Assembly (NCBI GenBank): GCA_003215775.1
Contig: QCJW01000002.1
Span: forward strand, 62,001-126,000
Direction: 5' to 3'
DNA from: Prochlorococcus sp. AG-409-G20
GTDB lineage: Bacteria; Cyanobacteriota; Cyanobacteriia; PCC-6307; Cyanobiaceae
Length of the DNA stretch: 64,000 bases
The notes under the pieces: model-generated
Database searches by the model: none
Told to the model about the DNA's origin: nothing
Seen by the model: only the letters and a program-made list of their open reading frames with translations
Position numbers and translations under genes: made by a program
Shown here: positions 46,784 to 57,190 of the stretch, piece after piece
Layout of the letters: every line of letters starts with the position of its first letter
Numbering within the stretch: position 1 is the stretch's first letter

Positions 46784-47587
46784 ATGGGTTTCTTTGACAA
46801 ACTAAGTAGATTGCTACGAGCAAATCTCAATGATCTAGTTAATAAAGCTGAAGACCCAGTCAAGATACTTGATCAGTCTGTTGCGGACATGCAAGCAGAC
46901 TTAGTCAAATTAAGACAAGCTGTTGCAATGGCAATTGCTAGCCAAAAAAGACTACAAAGCCAAGCAGATCAATCACAAAAACAGGTATCTATTTGGTACG
47001 AGAGAGCAGAGTTGGCGCTCCAAAAAGGTGAAGAGACCTTAGCCAGAGAAGCTCTTACAAGACGAAAAACCTTTCAAGAGACATCTGATTCACTGACCAA
47101 CCAATTAGAAGCTCAAGAAGGTCAGGTTGAGGTGCTCAAACGAAGTCTTGTTGCACTTGAAGGAAAAATAGCCGAGGCTCGGACAAAGAAAGACATGCTC
47201 AAGGCAAGAGCTCAGGCAGCCAAAGCTCAGCAACAACTCCAAAGTGCTGTTGGGAACATGGGTAGCAATTCAGCAATGGAAGCCTTCGAACGAATGGAAG
47301 ATAAAGTTCAAGCACTAGAAGCAACAAGTCAGGCAGCAGCAGAACTGGCCGGAGCTGACCTTGAAAGTCAATTTGCCGCTTTAGAAGGAAATAACGATCT
47401 AGATGATGAACTAAATGCTATTCGAGAAAAGCTTCAAGGAGGAGCTAAGGCAGTTGCTCTCCCAGCGGGAGATTCAATAAAGCTAAACTCTAAAAAGTTG
47501 AATTCAGATATCGATATTAAAGCTGTAGAAGTTTCAGAAATAGATGCTGACTTAGAAGAACTAAAAAAGTCTATCGAAAAGTTATAG
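46784..47587 (+). CDS. vipp1: VIPP1/IM30 (PspA family) membrane-remodelling protein
   Basis: ESCRT-III-like protein required for thylakoid membrane formation and protection, 267 residues. Almost entirely long helices: FDKLSRLLRANLNDLVNKAE, DPVKILDQSVADMQADLVKL and later coiled-coil segments (EQVEVLKRSLVALEGKIAE-like). The C-terminal extension after about 220 is the piece that separates VIPP1 from PspA and is present (DIKAVEVSEIDADLEELKKS). It is divergent from the DciA-like gene with 67 bp between starts. Confidence 0.93.
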   Translation: MGFFDKLSRLLRANLNDLVNKAEDPVKILDQSVADMQADLVKLRQAVAMAIASQKRLQSQADQSQKQVSIWYERAELALQKGEETLAREALTRRKTFQETSDSLTNQLEAQEGQVEVLKRSLVALEGKIAEARTKKDMLKARAQAAKAQQQLQSAVGNMGSNSAMEAFERMEDKVQALEATSQAAAELAGADLESQFAALEGNNDLDDELNAIREKLQGGAKAVALPAGDSIKLNSKKLNSDIDIKAVEVSEIDADLEELKKSIEKL

Positions 47588-47716
47588 AAATTAAATCACA
47601 ATTACGATGAGTAATTAAATTGATGTATTCATCTAGGAATACTAAGTATTAGATAAGGAAAAGCTAACTTTCAACGGAGAATTCAAAGTCTCACTAACTC
47701 AATTAATCAACACTTT

Positions 47717-48913
47717 ATGAACCATGCACTTCGATTAAAGCTTCTAGGAGAAGGAGTTTTCGCTAGAAATGATCATAGGAAAAACAATTATCGATTACTG
47801 AGTCATGAAAAAAATTTATCTCCTCTTATAGATTTATCTTTGGGTTCTTCAGATCTTCTTCCTCCACCCGATGTAATTCTAGAAATTCAAAAGGCTTATG
47901 ATTGTCCTGAAAATTCCTCTTATTGTCTTGAGTCAGGCACAAAACCTTTCTGCGAAGCAGTTGCTGCTTGGTGTAAAAAACGTTTTGGAATAAGTGTTAA
48001 TCCAAACTCAGAAGTCTTATTGTTAATTGGGTCCCAAGAAGGAACTGCTCACCTTCCAATCGCTATCTTGAACCCCCGGCAGTCAGGATTAATTCTTGAT
48101 CCATGTTATCCCTCTCACAGAGGTGGTTTAATCCTTGCTGATGCTCAAATTGAGAAGTTAATACTTAAAGCAGAGAATGGGTGGGAGCCTAACTTCAACC
48201 AACTAAGCATAAGTCAATTAGAAGAACTAAGAATAATGATCCTTGGATATCCTCATAATCCAACTGCACAAGTAGGGAGACAAGAGTACTTGGATGAAGC
48301 TATAAACTTAGGGAAGAGATATCAAATAGTAGTTGCTCATGATAATCCTTATGTGGATTTAGCTATCGAAGGAGATGCACCTTGTCTATTGAGATGTGAT
48401 GGATGGAGGGAATATGGAATTGAATTCTTTTCATTTTCAAAAGCCTGGAATATGGGAGGGTTTAGATTAGCATTTGCTATTGGTGCAGAACCAATCATCA
48501 AAGCTCTGAAAAAAGTTAAGTCAGTAATTGATTTCAACCAATCATTAGCGATACAAAAAGGAGGCATAAAAGCCCTTAATGATTTATACGATTGGCCAAA
48601 AAAAGTATTAGAAACATATAGAGACAGGAGAGACAAGACAGTTAATGCATTTCATCAAATTGGTTGGGATGTACCTACACCTTCAATGGCGATGTACATC
48701 TGGATGCCATTACCAGAATGGGCTATCAAGAAAGGTTGGGATGAAGAAATGATGGCCTCTCAAATTCTTAACTCAACAGGCGTTGCTCTAACACCAGGCT
48801 CAGGATTTGGCAGTGGTGGCAAAAACTGGCTTCGTTTAGCCTTAGTAAGACCCATTAGCGAACTAGAAAAAGCAACCCAGAAAATTGGCGATTGGATAAA
48901 TGAGCAAAATTAA
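47717..48913 (+). CDS. Class I/II aminotransferase (LL-DAP/aspartate-type)
   Basis: PLP-dependent aminotransferase, 398 residues. The PLP Lys is in SFSKAWNMGGFRLAF near 244, with HDNPYVDLAIEG near 211 and GYPHNPTAQVG near 178. The sequence is closer to the aspartate/N-succinyl-DAP group than to LL-DAP aminotransferase DapL, but the substrate cannot be settled. It overlaps the biotin ligase gene by 14 bases. Confidence 0.85.
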   Translation: MNHALRLKLLGEGVFARNDHRKNNYRLLSHEKNLSPLIDLSLGSSDLLPPPDVILEIQKAYDCPENSSYCLESGTKPFCEAVAAWCKKRFGISVNPNSEVLLLIGSQEGTAHLPIAILNPRQSGLILDPCYPSHRGGLILADAQIEKLILKAENGWEPNFNQLSISQLEELRIMILGYPHNPTAQVGRQEYLDEAINLGKRYQIVVAHDNPYVDLAIEGDAPCLLRCDGWREYGIEFFSFSKAWNMGGFRLAFAIGAEPIIKALKKVKSVIDFNQSLAIQKGGIKALNDLYDWPKKVLETYRDRRDKTVNAFHQIGWDVPTPSMAMYIWMPLPEWAIKKGWDEEMMASQILNSTGVALTPGSGFGSGGKNWLRLALVRPISELEKATQKIGDWINEQN

Positions 48914-49658
48914 ATCTTTCAAAGGAGCTCCAAGAATTGCGAGGACCCTCAGAAGAAATACTATTTCAGAATCATGGCAACTACGATGGAAACCAGTGTG
49001 CGCAAGTACTGAGCATGACTTGTCAAAATGGCTAAATGAAAAACCATTATTAGGAAACTTACCAAGAGCAATTATTGCTAATCGCCAAACTCATGGGAGG
49101 GGACAAAGAGGAAAAAAATGGCACTCTCCTATGGGCGGTGTATGGATGAGTGCCGCTATTCCGATATCTCATCAAAAAACTTCAAGTAGCTTATTCGGTT
49201 TGGCAGTTGCAGTTGCCCTGTCAGAGCGCCTAGAGAAAGGGGGTGTTCTACTAAAGATCAAATGGCCTAATGATCTAATAATAGGGAAAAGAAAACTAGC
49301 AGGTCTTCTGCCTAGACTTGTCTATAGAGGAGGCGAGCTCAAACTAGCTCGAGTAGGAATTGGTCTTAATGTTTTAAATCATGTCCCACATGAAGGTATT
49401 GCCCTGAGAGAAGTTCTCAATTTTAAAAACCATCGGACAGAATTCTGGGCATCAGAAATCTTATTAGCACTTGAATCAGCTATTGAGCTGACAAAATCGA
49501 GTCAAGTTTTAAGAAAAAAAGCAGAAGAACGCCTTTGGTCTCAAGAGTATAAGGACCCAAAAACATATGAAATTTGGCAAGTAATTGGCATCGCCCTAAA
49601 TGGTGCTCTCTGCGTCAAAAAAGGATCTAAATACAAGGAACTAATTCATTGGGAATAA
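48900..49658 (+). CDS. birA: Biotin--[acetyl-CoA-carboxylase] ligase
   Basis: Attaches biotin to the BCCP subunit of acetyl-CoA carboxylase, 252 residues. TQHGRGQRGKKWHSPMGG-like biotin-binding loop (seen here as THGRGQRGKKWHSPMGG near residue 62) and IKWPNDLIIGKRKLAGLL near 120 are diagnostic. There is no N-terminal DNA-binding domain, so it is not a repressor like E. coli BirA. It overlaps the aminotransferase by 14 bases and is convergent with the ABC ATPase. Confidence 0.9.
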   Translation: MSKIKSFKGAPRIARTLRRNTISESWQLRWKPVCASTEHDLSKWLNEKPLLGNLPRAIIANRQTHGRGQRGKKWHSPMGGVWMSAAIPISHQKTSSSLFGLAVAVALSERLEKGGVLLKIKWPNDLIIGKRKLAGLLPRLVYRGGELKLARVGIGLNVLNHVPHEGIALREVLNFKNHRTEFWASEILLALESAIELTKSSQVLRKKAEERLWSQEYKDPKTYEIWQVIGIALNGALCVKKGSKYKELIHWE

Positions 49659-49666
49659 AACCTATT

Positions 49667-50389
49667 TCAGCGCTTATCAGCTATTTCAAGAATCTTTCCA
49701 TCATGGAATCTTGCAACCCTTCTCGCCCTAGCCGCGACATCATCTTCATGTGTCACAAGAACAATTGTGATTCCTTGCTTATGCAATTCATCAAATAAAT
49801 TCAAAACATCTTCAGTAGTTTTCGAATCAAGAGCACCGGTAGGTTCATCAGCCAACAATAATGCTGGCTGATTAATAATGGCCCTTGCAATTGCAACTCT
49901 CTGCTGCTGTCCCCCAGAAAGCTGATTAGGCCTATTTCCCATTCTCTCAGCAAGGCCTACTCGATCAAGTGCAAGCTCTGCTCTCTGCATCCTTTTCGAT
50001 GGAGATACACCTGCATAGATCATTGGGAGCATTACGTTTTCCAAGGCAGTTGCCTCTTGCAAAAGATGAAACTGTTGAAAGACAAACCCAAGTTCTTGAT
50101 TACGCAGATCTGCAAGAGAGTCATCATCAAGACCTTCAACCGAAACACCATTTAGCTGATACTTGCCTTGACTGGGTCGATCCAAACAACCCAAAATATT
50201 CATTGCAGTACTTTTCCCTGATCCACTTGCACCCATAACAGCCAAGAAATCCCCATAGTTGATATCCAAATCAAGATTATCTAAGGCCTTAACTAATAAT
50301 GGTCCATGGCCATAAATCTTACTTACGTTAACTAATTTTGCGACAGGAGTTAAAGGTTTTGAAGAATCAGCCAAGTAACTTATCTCCAC
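49667..50389 (-). CDS. ABC transporter ATP-binding protein (MacB/LolD type)
   Basis: ATPase subunit of the lipoprotein-release or MacB/DevA subfamily, 240 residues. Walker [16 protein letters not shown] near residue 53, the signature [14 protein letters not shown] near 157 and Walker [14 protein letters not shown]. No permease or membrane-fusion partner is adjacent, so its partners are elsewhere. It overlaps the end of ndhB by 23 bases and follows it on the same strand. Confidence 0.9.
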   Translation of the reverse strand: MEISYLADSSKPLTPVAKLVNVSKIYGHGPLLVKALDNLDLDINYGDFLAVMGASGSGKSTAMNILGCLDRPSQGKYQLNGVSVEGLDDDSLADLRNQELGFVFQQFHLLQEATALENVMLPMIYAGVSPSKRMQRAELALDRVGLAERMGNRPNQLSGGQQQRVAIARAIINQPALLLADEPTGALDSKTTEDVLNLFDELHKQGITIVLVTHEDDVAARARRVARFHDGKILEIADKR

Positions 50390-51944
50390 TCAGTGCTATA
50401 GCTTCTTGCAGGAATGGAGTGCCTAAGACCGTGTTATTTGCCCATTGAAATATTGGATTAGAAAGAATTCCACCTACTGCAGTAACAAACACACATGTCA
50501 TAAGTGCTATTCTTAATGGAGGCAATCCTATCGTCTTCCATTGAATTAGAGGATAAGACTTAACAACTTCAGAAGCCTCATAAGGTTCTTTAACTACCAT
50601 CATCTTAATAACAGAAATATAATAATAAATTGAGATCACGGAGGTAACAAGTCCTACGATTACAAGAAGATATTGCTTGTCAGCCCAACCTGCAAAGAAA
50701 AGATAAATCTTCCCAAAAAAACCAAACATTGGAGGAATTCCTCCTAAAGATAAAAGACAAAGACTTAGTCCAAGTGTTATTAACGGATCTTTTTGATATA
50801 AACCAGCATAATCTGATATTCGATCACTACCTGTTCTAATTGAAAATAAGATTATGCAAGCAAATGCTCCTAAATTCATAAAAAGATAGGCCGCCATATA
50901 AAGAACCATTGCAGCAAATCCATCTTCTGTTCCACACACAAGACCTATCATTACAAACCCCGCCTGACCTATAGAGCTATAAGCAAGCATTCTCTTCATA
51001 GAAGTTTGAGCGAGGGCAACAACATTCCCAAGCGTCATACTTAATACAGCTAGGACCGTAAACAACAATTTCCATTGACTATCAAATGCACCAAAACATC
51101 CAACCAAAATTCTTACTGCAAGAGCAAATCCAGCCGCTTTAGAGCCAACTGATAAAAAAGCAACAACAGGAGTTGGAGAACCTTCATATACATCTGGAGT
51201 CCATTGATGAAAAGGAACAGCGGCGATCTTAAATGCAACAGTTGCCAAAACAAAAACAAGTGATAAAGCTGCCAAAGGAGTTGGGCTATTTAACAATGCA
51301 TCCCCTATTCCTTGAAGACTTGTTGTCCCACTGATTCCGTAAAGCAGGGAAGCCCCATAAAGGAATACAGCAGCTGCAGCTGAACCCACAAGCAAATATT
51401 TAAGAGCAGCCTCTGAACTTCTTGCATCTCTTTTCATATAGCCAGAAAGCAAATAGCTTGCTACAGAAAGAGTTTCGAGAGATACAAAAACACTGACTAA
51501 ATCAGTTGCACCACAAAGCAACATCGCCCCCAAAGTCGCCGCAAGGAGAATTGCTGCATATTCACCTACAGGGTGGCCACCTTGTTCGGCATAGCGCCAA
51601 CTAATTAGCAATGAAAGGAGCGTGGACAATGCAACTACAGCTCTAAAAGCTATAGCCAACTTGTCTGATAAGAATGCTCCTAAGAATGAAGGTTCAAGAG
51701 GAGCATTCCATTGAAAAGCAAGCAATATCAAAGAAGTTCCGAGACCTAAATAACAAATTGGAGGAACCCATCTCGCAGCTACCTTTTCGCCAGCCAAGTC
51801 GACAAGCAATGTTGCGATCATTGCAACAAGAACAACACCTTCTGGCGCCACTGTGCCAGCGTTAAGCGCAAGATTGAGCAACTCACCTGGAGCGGCAGAT
51901 GCCTGAGCGGTGATAAAGCTTGCACCAATCTCAAGCATGATCAA
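50367..51944 (-). CDS. ndhB: NAD(P)H-quinone oxidoreductase subunit 2 (NdhB)
   Basis: Proton-pumping membrane subunit of NDH-1, used in respiration and cyclic electron flow around photosystem I and in CO2 uptake, 525 residues. About fourteen hydrophobic helices are visible; the antiporter-like core includes [20 protein letters not shown] near 245 and [13 protein letters not shown] near 323. Several start codons are clustered at the N-terminus; the exact one is uncertain. It is divergent from topA. Confidence 0.95.
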   Translation of the reverse strand: MIMLEIGASFITAQASAAPGELLNLALNAGTVAPEGVVLVAMIATLLVDLAGEKVAARWVPPICYLGLGTSLILLAFQWNAPLEPSFLGAFLSDKLAIAFRAVVALSTLLSLLISWRYAEQGGHPVGEYAAILLAATLGAMLLCGATDLVSVFVSLETLSVASYLLSGYMKRDARSSEAALKYLLVGSAAAAVFLYGASLLYGISGTTSLQGIGDALLNSPTPLAALSLVFVLATVAFKIAAVPFHQWTPDVYEGSPTPVVAFLSVGSKAAGFALAVRILVGCFGAFDSQWKLLFTVLAVLSMTLGNVVALAQTSMKRMLAYSSIGQAGFVMIGLVCGTEDGFAAMVLYMAAYLFMNLGAFACIILFSIRTGSDRISDYAGLYQKDPLITLGLSLCLLSLGGIPPMFGFFGKIYLFFAGWADKQYLLVIVGLVTSVISIYYYISVIKMMVVKEPYEASEVVKSYPLIQWKTIGLPPLRIALMTCVFVTAVGGILSNPIFQWANNTVLGTPFLQEAIALSGDKLLG

Positions 51945-52070
51945 AAGGCTTCAAAAAGTAATTTGACTTTAGCTATGTTATTAAATTCGCCTATGGATAT
52001 TTCTATCATCTATGCAGTTTGCACGTTGGTGCGATAAAGATAAAGAAGAAGAAAGGCCATAAAGCAACCT

Positions 52071-54809
52071 ATGCCACACACTCTTGTCATCGTCGAAAGC
52101 CCCACCAAAGCAAGGACCATAAGGAATTTCTTGCCTAAGGACTTCCAAGTAGAAGCCTCTATGGGGCATGTCAGGGATTTACCAAACAATGCCAGTGAAA
52201 TCCCTGCTGCCAAAAAAGGGGAAAAATGGGCAAATCTTGGTGTCAACACCAATTCTGATTTTGAACCTCTATATGTCGTTCCTAAAGACAAAAAGAAAAT
52301 TGTCAAAGAGTTGAAAACAGCTTTGAAGGATGCAAATGAGCTCCTGCTAGCAACTGATGAAGATCGAGAAGGCGAAAGCATCAGCTGGCATTTGATGCAA
52401 TTACTTGCTCCAAAAGTACCTGTAAAAAGGATGGTTTTTCATGAGATTACAAAAGAAGCCATTTCCAAGTCCCTTTCTCAAACTAGAGATTTGGACATGG
52501 AGTTAGTACATGCTCAAGAGACTAGAAGGATCCTTGATCGACTTGTTGGCTATACACTTTCTCCACTGCTATGGAAAAAGGTCGCATGGGGCCTATCCGC
52601 TGGCAGAGTGCAATCAGTTGCCGTGCGATTACTAGTCCAAAGAGAAAGAGCGCGACGAGCCTTTAAGAGTGCAAGCTACTGGGACCTTAAAGCCAATCTA
52701 GAGAAAGATGGGAATGTTTTTGAAGCCAAATTGGCTAGCATTGCTGATCAAAAAATTGCAACAGGTAGTGACTTTGATGAAACCACTGGAGAAATAAAAA
52801 AAGGTCGAAACGTCAAGCTAATAACTGAAAAGGAGGCTCTTACAATTGCAGAATCTTTACGTTCTAGAGAATGGACAGTCGAGCGAGTTGAAGAGAAACC
52901 AACAACACGAAAACCAGTTCCACCTTTTACAACAAGCACACTGCAACAAGAAGCAAATCGCAAACTCCGTTTGTCTGCGCGCGAAACAATGCGTTGTGCT
53001 CAAGGTCTTTACGAAAGAGGCTTTATTACATATATGAGAACTGATTCAGTTCATCTCTCAGAACAAGCCCTTGGAGCGGCACGTGAATGCGTCCAATCAA
53101 AATATGGCAAAGAATATCTAAACGAAACAGTCCGACAATTCAGCACCAAATCACGTAATGCTCAAGAAGCACACGAAGCGATTAGGCCAGCAGGCGAAAG
53201 CTTCAGAACACCAAGTGATACGGGCCTACAAGGTAGAGACTTGGCTTTATATGAGCTGATATGGAAAAGAACAGTCGCCAGTCAAATGACAGAGGCTCGA
53301 CTGACAATGCTTTCAATTGATATAAAAGCAGGGGAGGCATCCTTTAGGTCTTCCGGCAAAAGAATCGATTTTGCCGGATTTTTCCGTGCATATGTCGAAG
53401 GTAGCGATGATCCTGAAGCTGCACTAGAAGGGCAAGAAGTCCTTTTACCTGCATTGCAAGTTGGGGATAAATCACTTCCGAAAGAAGTTGAAGCTCTGGG
53501 CCACCAAACTCAACCACCTGCAAGATATAGCGAAGCTTCATTAGTCAAAATGCTTGAGAAAGAAGGAATAGGAAGACCTTCTACTTATGCAAGCATTATT
53601 GGAACAATTGTTGACCGCGGATATTCAACTCTACAAAACAATTCTCTAACTCCTACTTTTACTGCATTTGCAGTAACAGCTCTACTAGAAGAACATTTTC
53701 CTGATCTTGTGGATACAAGTTTTACAGCAAAAATGGAATCAACCCTAGACGAAATATCTACAGGAAAAGTGAAATGGCTTCCTTATTTAGAATCTTTCTA
53801 TAAAGGAAATAAAGGGTTAGAAACTCAAGTTCAAAAACGAGAAGGAGATATTGATCCAGGTGTGTCTAGAACAATTGATTTAGAAGGTCTCGGATGTGTT
53901 GTTCGAATTGGACGATTTGGAGCCTATCTAGAATCAAAACAAGTCGGAGAGAATGGAGAAGAAGAACTAATCAAAGCAACACTGCCTAAAGAAATCACAC
54001 CAGGAGAATTGGATGAAGAGAAAGCAAATCAAATACTCAAGCAAAAAGTTGACGGACCAGAATCTCTTGGAGTAGATCACGAAACAGGTGATGACATCTA
54101 TTTATTATTTGGACAATACGGACCCTATGTACAACGCGGTCAAGTTAGCGAAGAAGTCCCAAAACCCAAAAGAGCATCATTACCCAAAGGGGTTAAACCA
54201 GAAGATCTGACACTGGAGAATGCAATTGGATTATTAAGACTGCCTCGTCTTTTAGGAGATCATCCTGATGGAGGCAAAGTTCAAGCAGGTCTTGGCAGAT
54301 TTGGTCCATATGTTGTTTGGGACAAAGGAAAAGGGGAAAAAGATTATCGATCTCTTAAGGCAGATGATGATGTGCTGTTAATAGCACTAGAAAGAGCAAT
54401 GGAGCTTTTAGCAATGCCTAAGAGAGGAAGAGGAGGAAGAACTGCACTTAAAGATCTAGGCACACCAAAAGATAGCGAAGATAAAATACAGCTTTTTGAT
54501 GGCCCCTATGGCCTCTATGTAAAACAAGGAAAAGTAAATGCTTCTCTTCCAGAAGGCAAAAAAGCTGATGACATAACTTTAGAAGAAGCTATTGAATTGT
54601 TAAAAGAAAAAACAGCTAAGAAATCACCTCGCAAAAAAAGTGGATCTAAAAAACCTAAGAAATCGACTGCAAAAACTAATACTGAAACAAAAACAAAAAA
54701 ATCAGTCAGTAAAAATGCAACCGAAAAAAGCAAAAAGACTACAAGAACAACCAAAACCGGGAGGCTAAGAGCAAGTGCTGTAAGGATAATAAAACCTGGA
54801 GAAAGTTAA
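52071..54809 (+). CDS. topA: DNA topoisomerase I
   Basis: Relaxes negative supercoils, 912 residues. TOPRIM domain starts with LVIVESPTKARTIRNFLP and has the acidic DEDREGE triad near 100. The active-site Tyr is in FITYMRTDSVHLS near residue 319. Instead of zinc fingers the C-terminus carries about four topoisomerase C-terminal repeats (RFGAYLE, QYGPYVQRG, RFGPYVVW, GPYGLYVKQG), then a 60-residue Lys/Ser/Thr tail like that of RpoD in this window. The stop overlaps the next ATG as TAATG. Confidence 0.95.
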   Translation: MPHTLVIVESPTKARTIRNFLPKDFQVEASMGHVRDLPNNASEIPAAKKGEKWANLGVNTNSDFEPLYVVPKDKKKIVKELKTALKDANELLLATDEDREGESISWHLMQLLAPKVPVKRMVFHEITKEAISKSLSQTRDLDMELVHAQETRRILDRLVGYTLSPLLWKKVAWGLSAGRVQSVAVRLLVQRERARRAFKSASYWDLKANLEKDGNVFEAKLASIADQKIATGSDFDETTGEIKKGRNVKLITEKEALTIAESLRSREWTVERVEEKPTTRKPVPPFTTSTLQQEANRKLRLSARETMRCAQGLYERGFITYMRTDSVHLSEQALGAARECVQSKYGKEYLNETVRQFSTKSRNAQEAHEAIRPAGESFRTPSDTGLQGRDLALYELIWKRTVASQMTEARLTMLSIDIKAGEASFRSSGKRIDFAGFFRAYVEGSDDPEAALEGQEVLLPALQVGDKSLPKEVEALGHQTQPPARYSEASLVKMLEKEGIGRPSTYASIIGTIVDRGYSTLQNNSLTPTFTAFAVTALLEEHFPDLVDTSFTAKMESTLDEISTGKVKWLPYLESFYKGNKGLETQVQKREGDIDPGVSRTIDLEGLGCVVRIGRFGAYLESKQVGENGEEELIKATLPKEITPGELDEEKANQILKQKVDGPESLGVDHETGDDIYLLFGQYGPYVQRGQVSEEVPKPKRASLPKGVKPEDLTLENAIGLLRLPRLLGDHPDGGKVQAGLGRFGPYVVWDKGKGEKDYRSLKADDDVLLIALERAMELLAMPKRGRGGRTALKDLGTPKDSEDKIQLFDGPYGLYVKQGKVNASLPEGKKADDITLEEAIELLKEKTAKKSPRKKSGSKKPKKSTAKTNTETKTKKSVSKNATEKSKKTTRTTKTGRLRASAVRIIKPGES

Positions 54810-55288
54810 TGGCAAAAAATAAGAGTTTACATAAGGAATTGGATCAATTTACAAAGATATTTACTGCATTAATCTTCTTTGCATTGCAAGGATGCAGCGA
54901 AACAATAGTAGGCCAAAAGCTTGCAAATAGCTTTGATAATCCAGGCTCTAACATTAATTCAGAAAAGCAATCATACAAAAAATCAAAAGGAGTCACTCCA
55001 ACCGAAAAAGAAAAGCAGCCTAAAGAAAATAATCAAACTTTAGTCAAAAAAGAAAACAAACCTACGATCAAGAAAGTGAAAAAAATTGTAGAAATCAAGC
55101 CAGACTCTTTCGACCCTTTACCCTATCGAGTCACAATTAAACTATCTGGAACAAATCCCTCTGCACCAGCTGAATCAGTCACAAAAGCATTAAGAAGAGC
55201 TGGTGTAAAATTCGAAGTAGAGATGATTGAACGAATTGAAGTTCTTCGCAAGAAGAATAATTCTCCAAGCCCTAGAACTAGTCGTTAA
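54809..55288 (+). CDS. Lys-rich predicted lipoprotein, unknown
   Basis: A 159-residue protein of unknown function. A hydrophobic segment ends in FALQGCSE, a lipobox-like site (Cys near residue 29). A long Lys/Glu/Asn-rich disordered stretch (about 45-95) follows, and a compact C-terminal domain (PYRVTIKLSGTNPSAPAESV, ALRRAGVKFEVEMIERIEVL) that looks like a folded alpha/beta unit. The ATG overlaps the topA stop and the gene precedes DUF2232, suggesting coupled translation. Confidence 0.65.
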   Translation: MAKNKSLHKELDQFTKIFTALIFFALQGCSETIVGQKLANSFDNPGSNINSEKQSYKKSKGVTPTEKEKQPKENNQTLVKKENKPTIKKVKKIVEIKPDSFDPLPYRVTIKLSGTNPSAPAESVTKALRRAGVKFEVEMIERIEVLRKKNNSPSPRTSR

Positions 55289-55289
55289 T

Positions 55290-55973
55290 ATGAAAGAAAA
55301 TAAACGTAATAACAAACAGAATCAACTCTATCTAAGAAAACTAAATAGAAGACAGTCACTGACAATGATGGAAACTTCTTACTTGGCTGCCGCCTCTGCA
55401 CTTATATGGATAGCACTATATTACTTACCAATTGGTGGTGCTATTTTTCGATTGACTTTACCATTACCCATAGCACTACTTCAGATTCGTAGAGGATATT
55501 ATTCAGGATTAGAAGGGGTTTGTCTCACAGTACTTCTTTTAACTGCTTTAATGGGACCTATAAGAGGCCCATTAATTTTATTTCCCTATGGATTACTAGC
55601 ACTTTGGCTAGGCTTAAGTTGGGAACGCAAATTAAGTTGGTGGATTAGCTGGAGTATAGGAGTCCTCATTGGAAGTTTTGGGTTTATTATAAGAGTAGGA
55701 ATTCTTTCTATTTTAGTAGGAGAAAATCTTTGGGTGATAATTACTCGTGCGGGTTCAAATCTACTTGAAAAATTAATAGATTTGCTCAATATTCCCCTAA
55801 GCGCAGAATTAGGACAAGTTCAATTGATGGCAATTTTTTTAGTATTTCTTCAGGAATTAATTTACGTACTAGTGCTTCATGCAGTTGCATTCTGGATTTT
55901 TCCTCGACTCAAAGCTGAAGTTCCAAATCCTCCTCGGTTATTACATGGACTCATCTCCCTTGACCCCCTTTAA
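55290..55973 (+). CDS. DUF2232 membrane protein
   Basis: Polytopic membrane protein of 227 residues from the ATG at 55290; the track start (55227) reads inside the lipoprotein gene. At least five hydrophobic helices are seen (MMETSYLAAASALIWIALYY, FPYGLLALWLGLSW, IGVLIGSFGFIIRVGILSIL). DUF2232 is found in cyanobacteria and some Firmicutes (YybS-like); function is unknown. It overlaps the CobT-like gene by 29 bases. Confidence 0.75.
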   Translation: MKENKRNNKQNQLYLRKLNRRQSLTMMETSYLAAASALIWIALYYLPIGGAIFRLTLPLPIALLQIRRGYYSGLEGVCLTVLLLTALMGPIRGPLILFPYGLLALWLGLSWERKLSWWISWSIGVLIGSFGFIIRVGILSILVGENLWVIITRAGSNLLEKLIDLLNIPLSAELGQVQLMAIFLVFLQELIYVLVLHAVAFWIFPRLKAEVPNPPRLLHGLISLDPL

Positions 55974-57147
55974 AGATATTCACTACTCAAACAGTTTTAT
56001 AAATGAACTACCAGCAGGATGCAAAGCATTTGGAGCAGGTGCATCTCAACATAGAAAAATACAATGGATAAAAAGCTGGAGCACTTGCAACAGTCATTTC
56101 ACTTTTATATTGATTCTCGCTGGATCAAAAACGGCAGAAATTGAAGGTATTTCAGCAGCAGGGCATACTCCTGACTCTAGACGTTATACAGCTGTTGCAG
56201 ATGCAGAACTTATTCTGCATGGTCCTGCTGTCTATCGAGAATGGGCTCTTCCTCCATTACCTGCAGGCATTTCACCAGCTCTAATTAGTTATGTGGCAAA
56301 AGAATTTCTTAGATCAGATCCTCTTATCTTGACAGCTGGATTAAACCAACTCCCATCATTTCCTCACATTCCTGTGGATTCACCTTTGAACGGACCAGCA
56401 TCATGCTTAAGCACAGGCAAAGCAATGAGTTTAAAAAGAGTAGAAGCTCTATGGAATAAAGGTTATTCAATGGGCAAGAAATTGCGCCAACCACTTTTAA
56501 TAGCAGAGTGTATTCCTGGAGGAACAACTACAGCTCAGGCAATCCTTACTGGCCTAGGTTTGTCGATAGCAGATCTTATTAGTAGCAGTTCTAGAACTCG
56601 GCCATTAGCTATCAAAAAGAAAACAGTAGAGATAGGACTTCAAAAATCAGGCCTCAAAGAAAATCCTTTACCAAAGCAACTCTTGGCAGCAGTTGGGGAC
56701 CCATTTCAAGTAATAGCTACAGGATTATTAATTGGAGCTAGACAAGCCGGGCAACCAGTATTACTAGGAGGCGGGAGTCAAATGTTAGCTGTAATAGCAC
56801 TGGCACTAAGAACAATAAAACCAACCAATCGATCAGTCTTCGTCAATGAAATTGTACTTGGAACAACTTCGTGGCTCGCCGAAGAAAAGTCCTCTTCACA
56901 AAAAAGTTGTAACTCACTTATGCTACTAATGGATAAAGTAGGGAAACACTTTGGAGTCGAGCTTCTTGGGATTGCAAGTGGTCTTCGCTTCAACTCAAGT
57001 AGATGCCAAGCCTTAAGAGATTACGAACTTGGTTTCATCAAAGAGGGTGTAGGAGCCGGAGCCCTTTCTTTATTAGCTCAACTCAATGGAGCTAGTTGTA
57101 ATGAACTAATTAAAGGATGCGAAACTGGTGTTGATCTATTGAAATAA
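55945..57147 (+). CDS. CobT-like nicotinate-nucleotide:DMB phosphoribosyltransferase family (UPF0284)
   Basis: A 400-residue protein of the TIGR00303/UPF0284 group. ECIPGGTTTAQAILTGLGL near residue 187, VGDPFQVIATGLLIGARQAG near 250 and PVLLGGGSQMLAVIALALR resemble CobT, which activates the lower ligand base of cobalamin. Marine picocyanobacteria make pseudocobalamin with adenine, so the base used is uncertain. The track start (55879) lies inside DUF2232; I prefer ATG 55945 (MDSSPLTPFKD). Confidence 0.8.
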   Translation: MDSSPLTPFKDIHYSNSFINELPAGCKAFGAGASQHRKIQWIKSWSTCNSHFTFILILAGSKTAEIEGISAAGHTPDSRRYTAVADAELILHGPAVYREWALPPLPAGISPALISYVAKEFLRSDPLILTAGLNQLPSFPHIPVDSPLNGPASCLSTGKAMSLKRVEALWNKGYSMGKKLRQPLLIAECIPGGTTTAQAILTGLGLSIADLISSSSRTRPLAIKKKTVEIGLQKSGLKENPLPKQLLAAVGDPFQVIATGLLIGARQAGQPVLLGGGSQMLAVIALALRTIKPTNRSVFVNEIVLGTTSWLAEEKSSSQKSCNSLMLLMDKVGKHFGVELLGIASGLRFNSSRCQALRDYELGFIKEGVGAGALSLLAQLNGASCNELIKGCETGVDLLK

Positions 57148-57190
57148 AAATCTCCATTCATACAAACTTCCACATTTTTCGATCTCTCAG

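Noticed and set aside
54515-54754. Minus-strand hydrophobic 79-residue ORF
   Set aside because: Artefact of the antisense of the Lys-rich topA tail.
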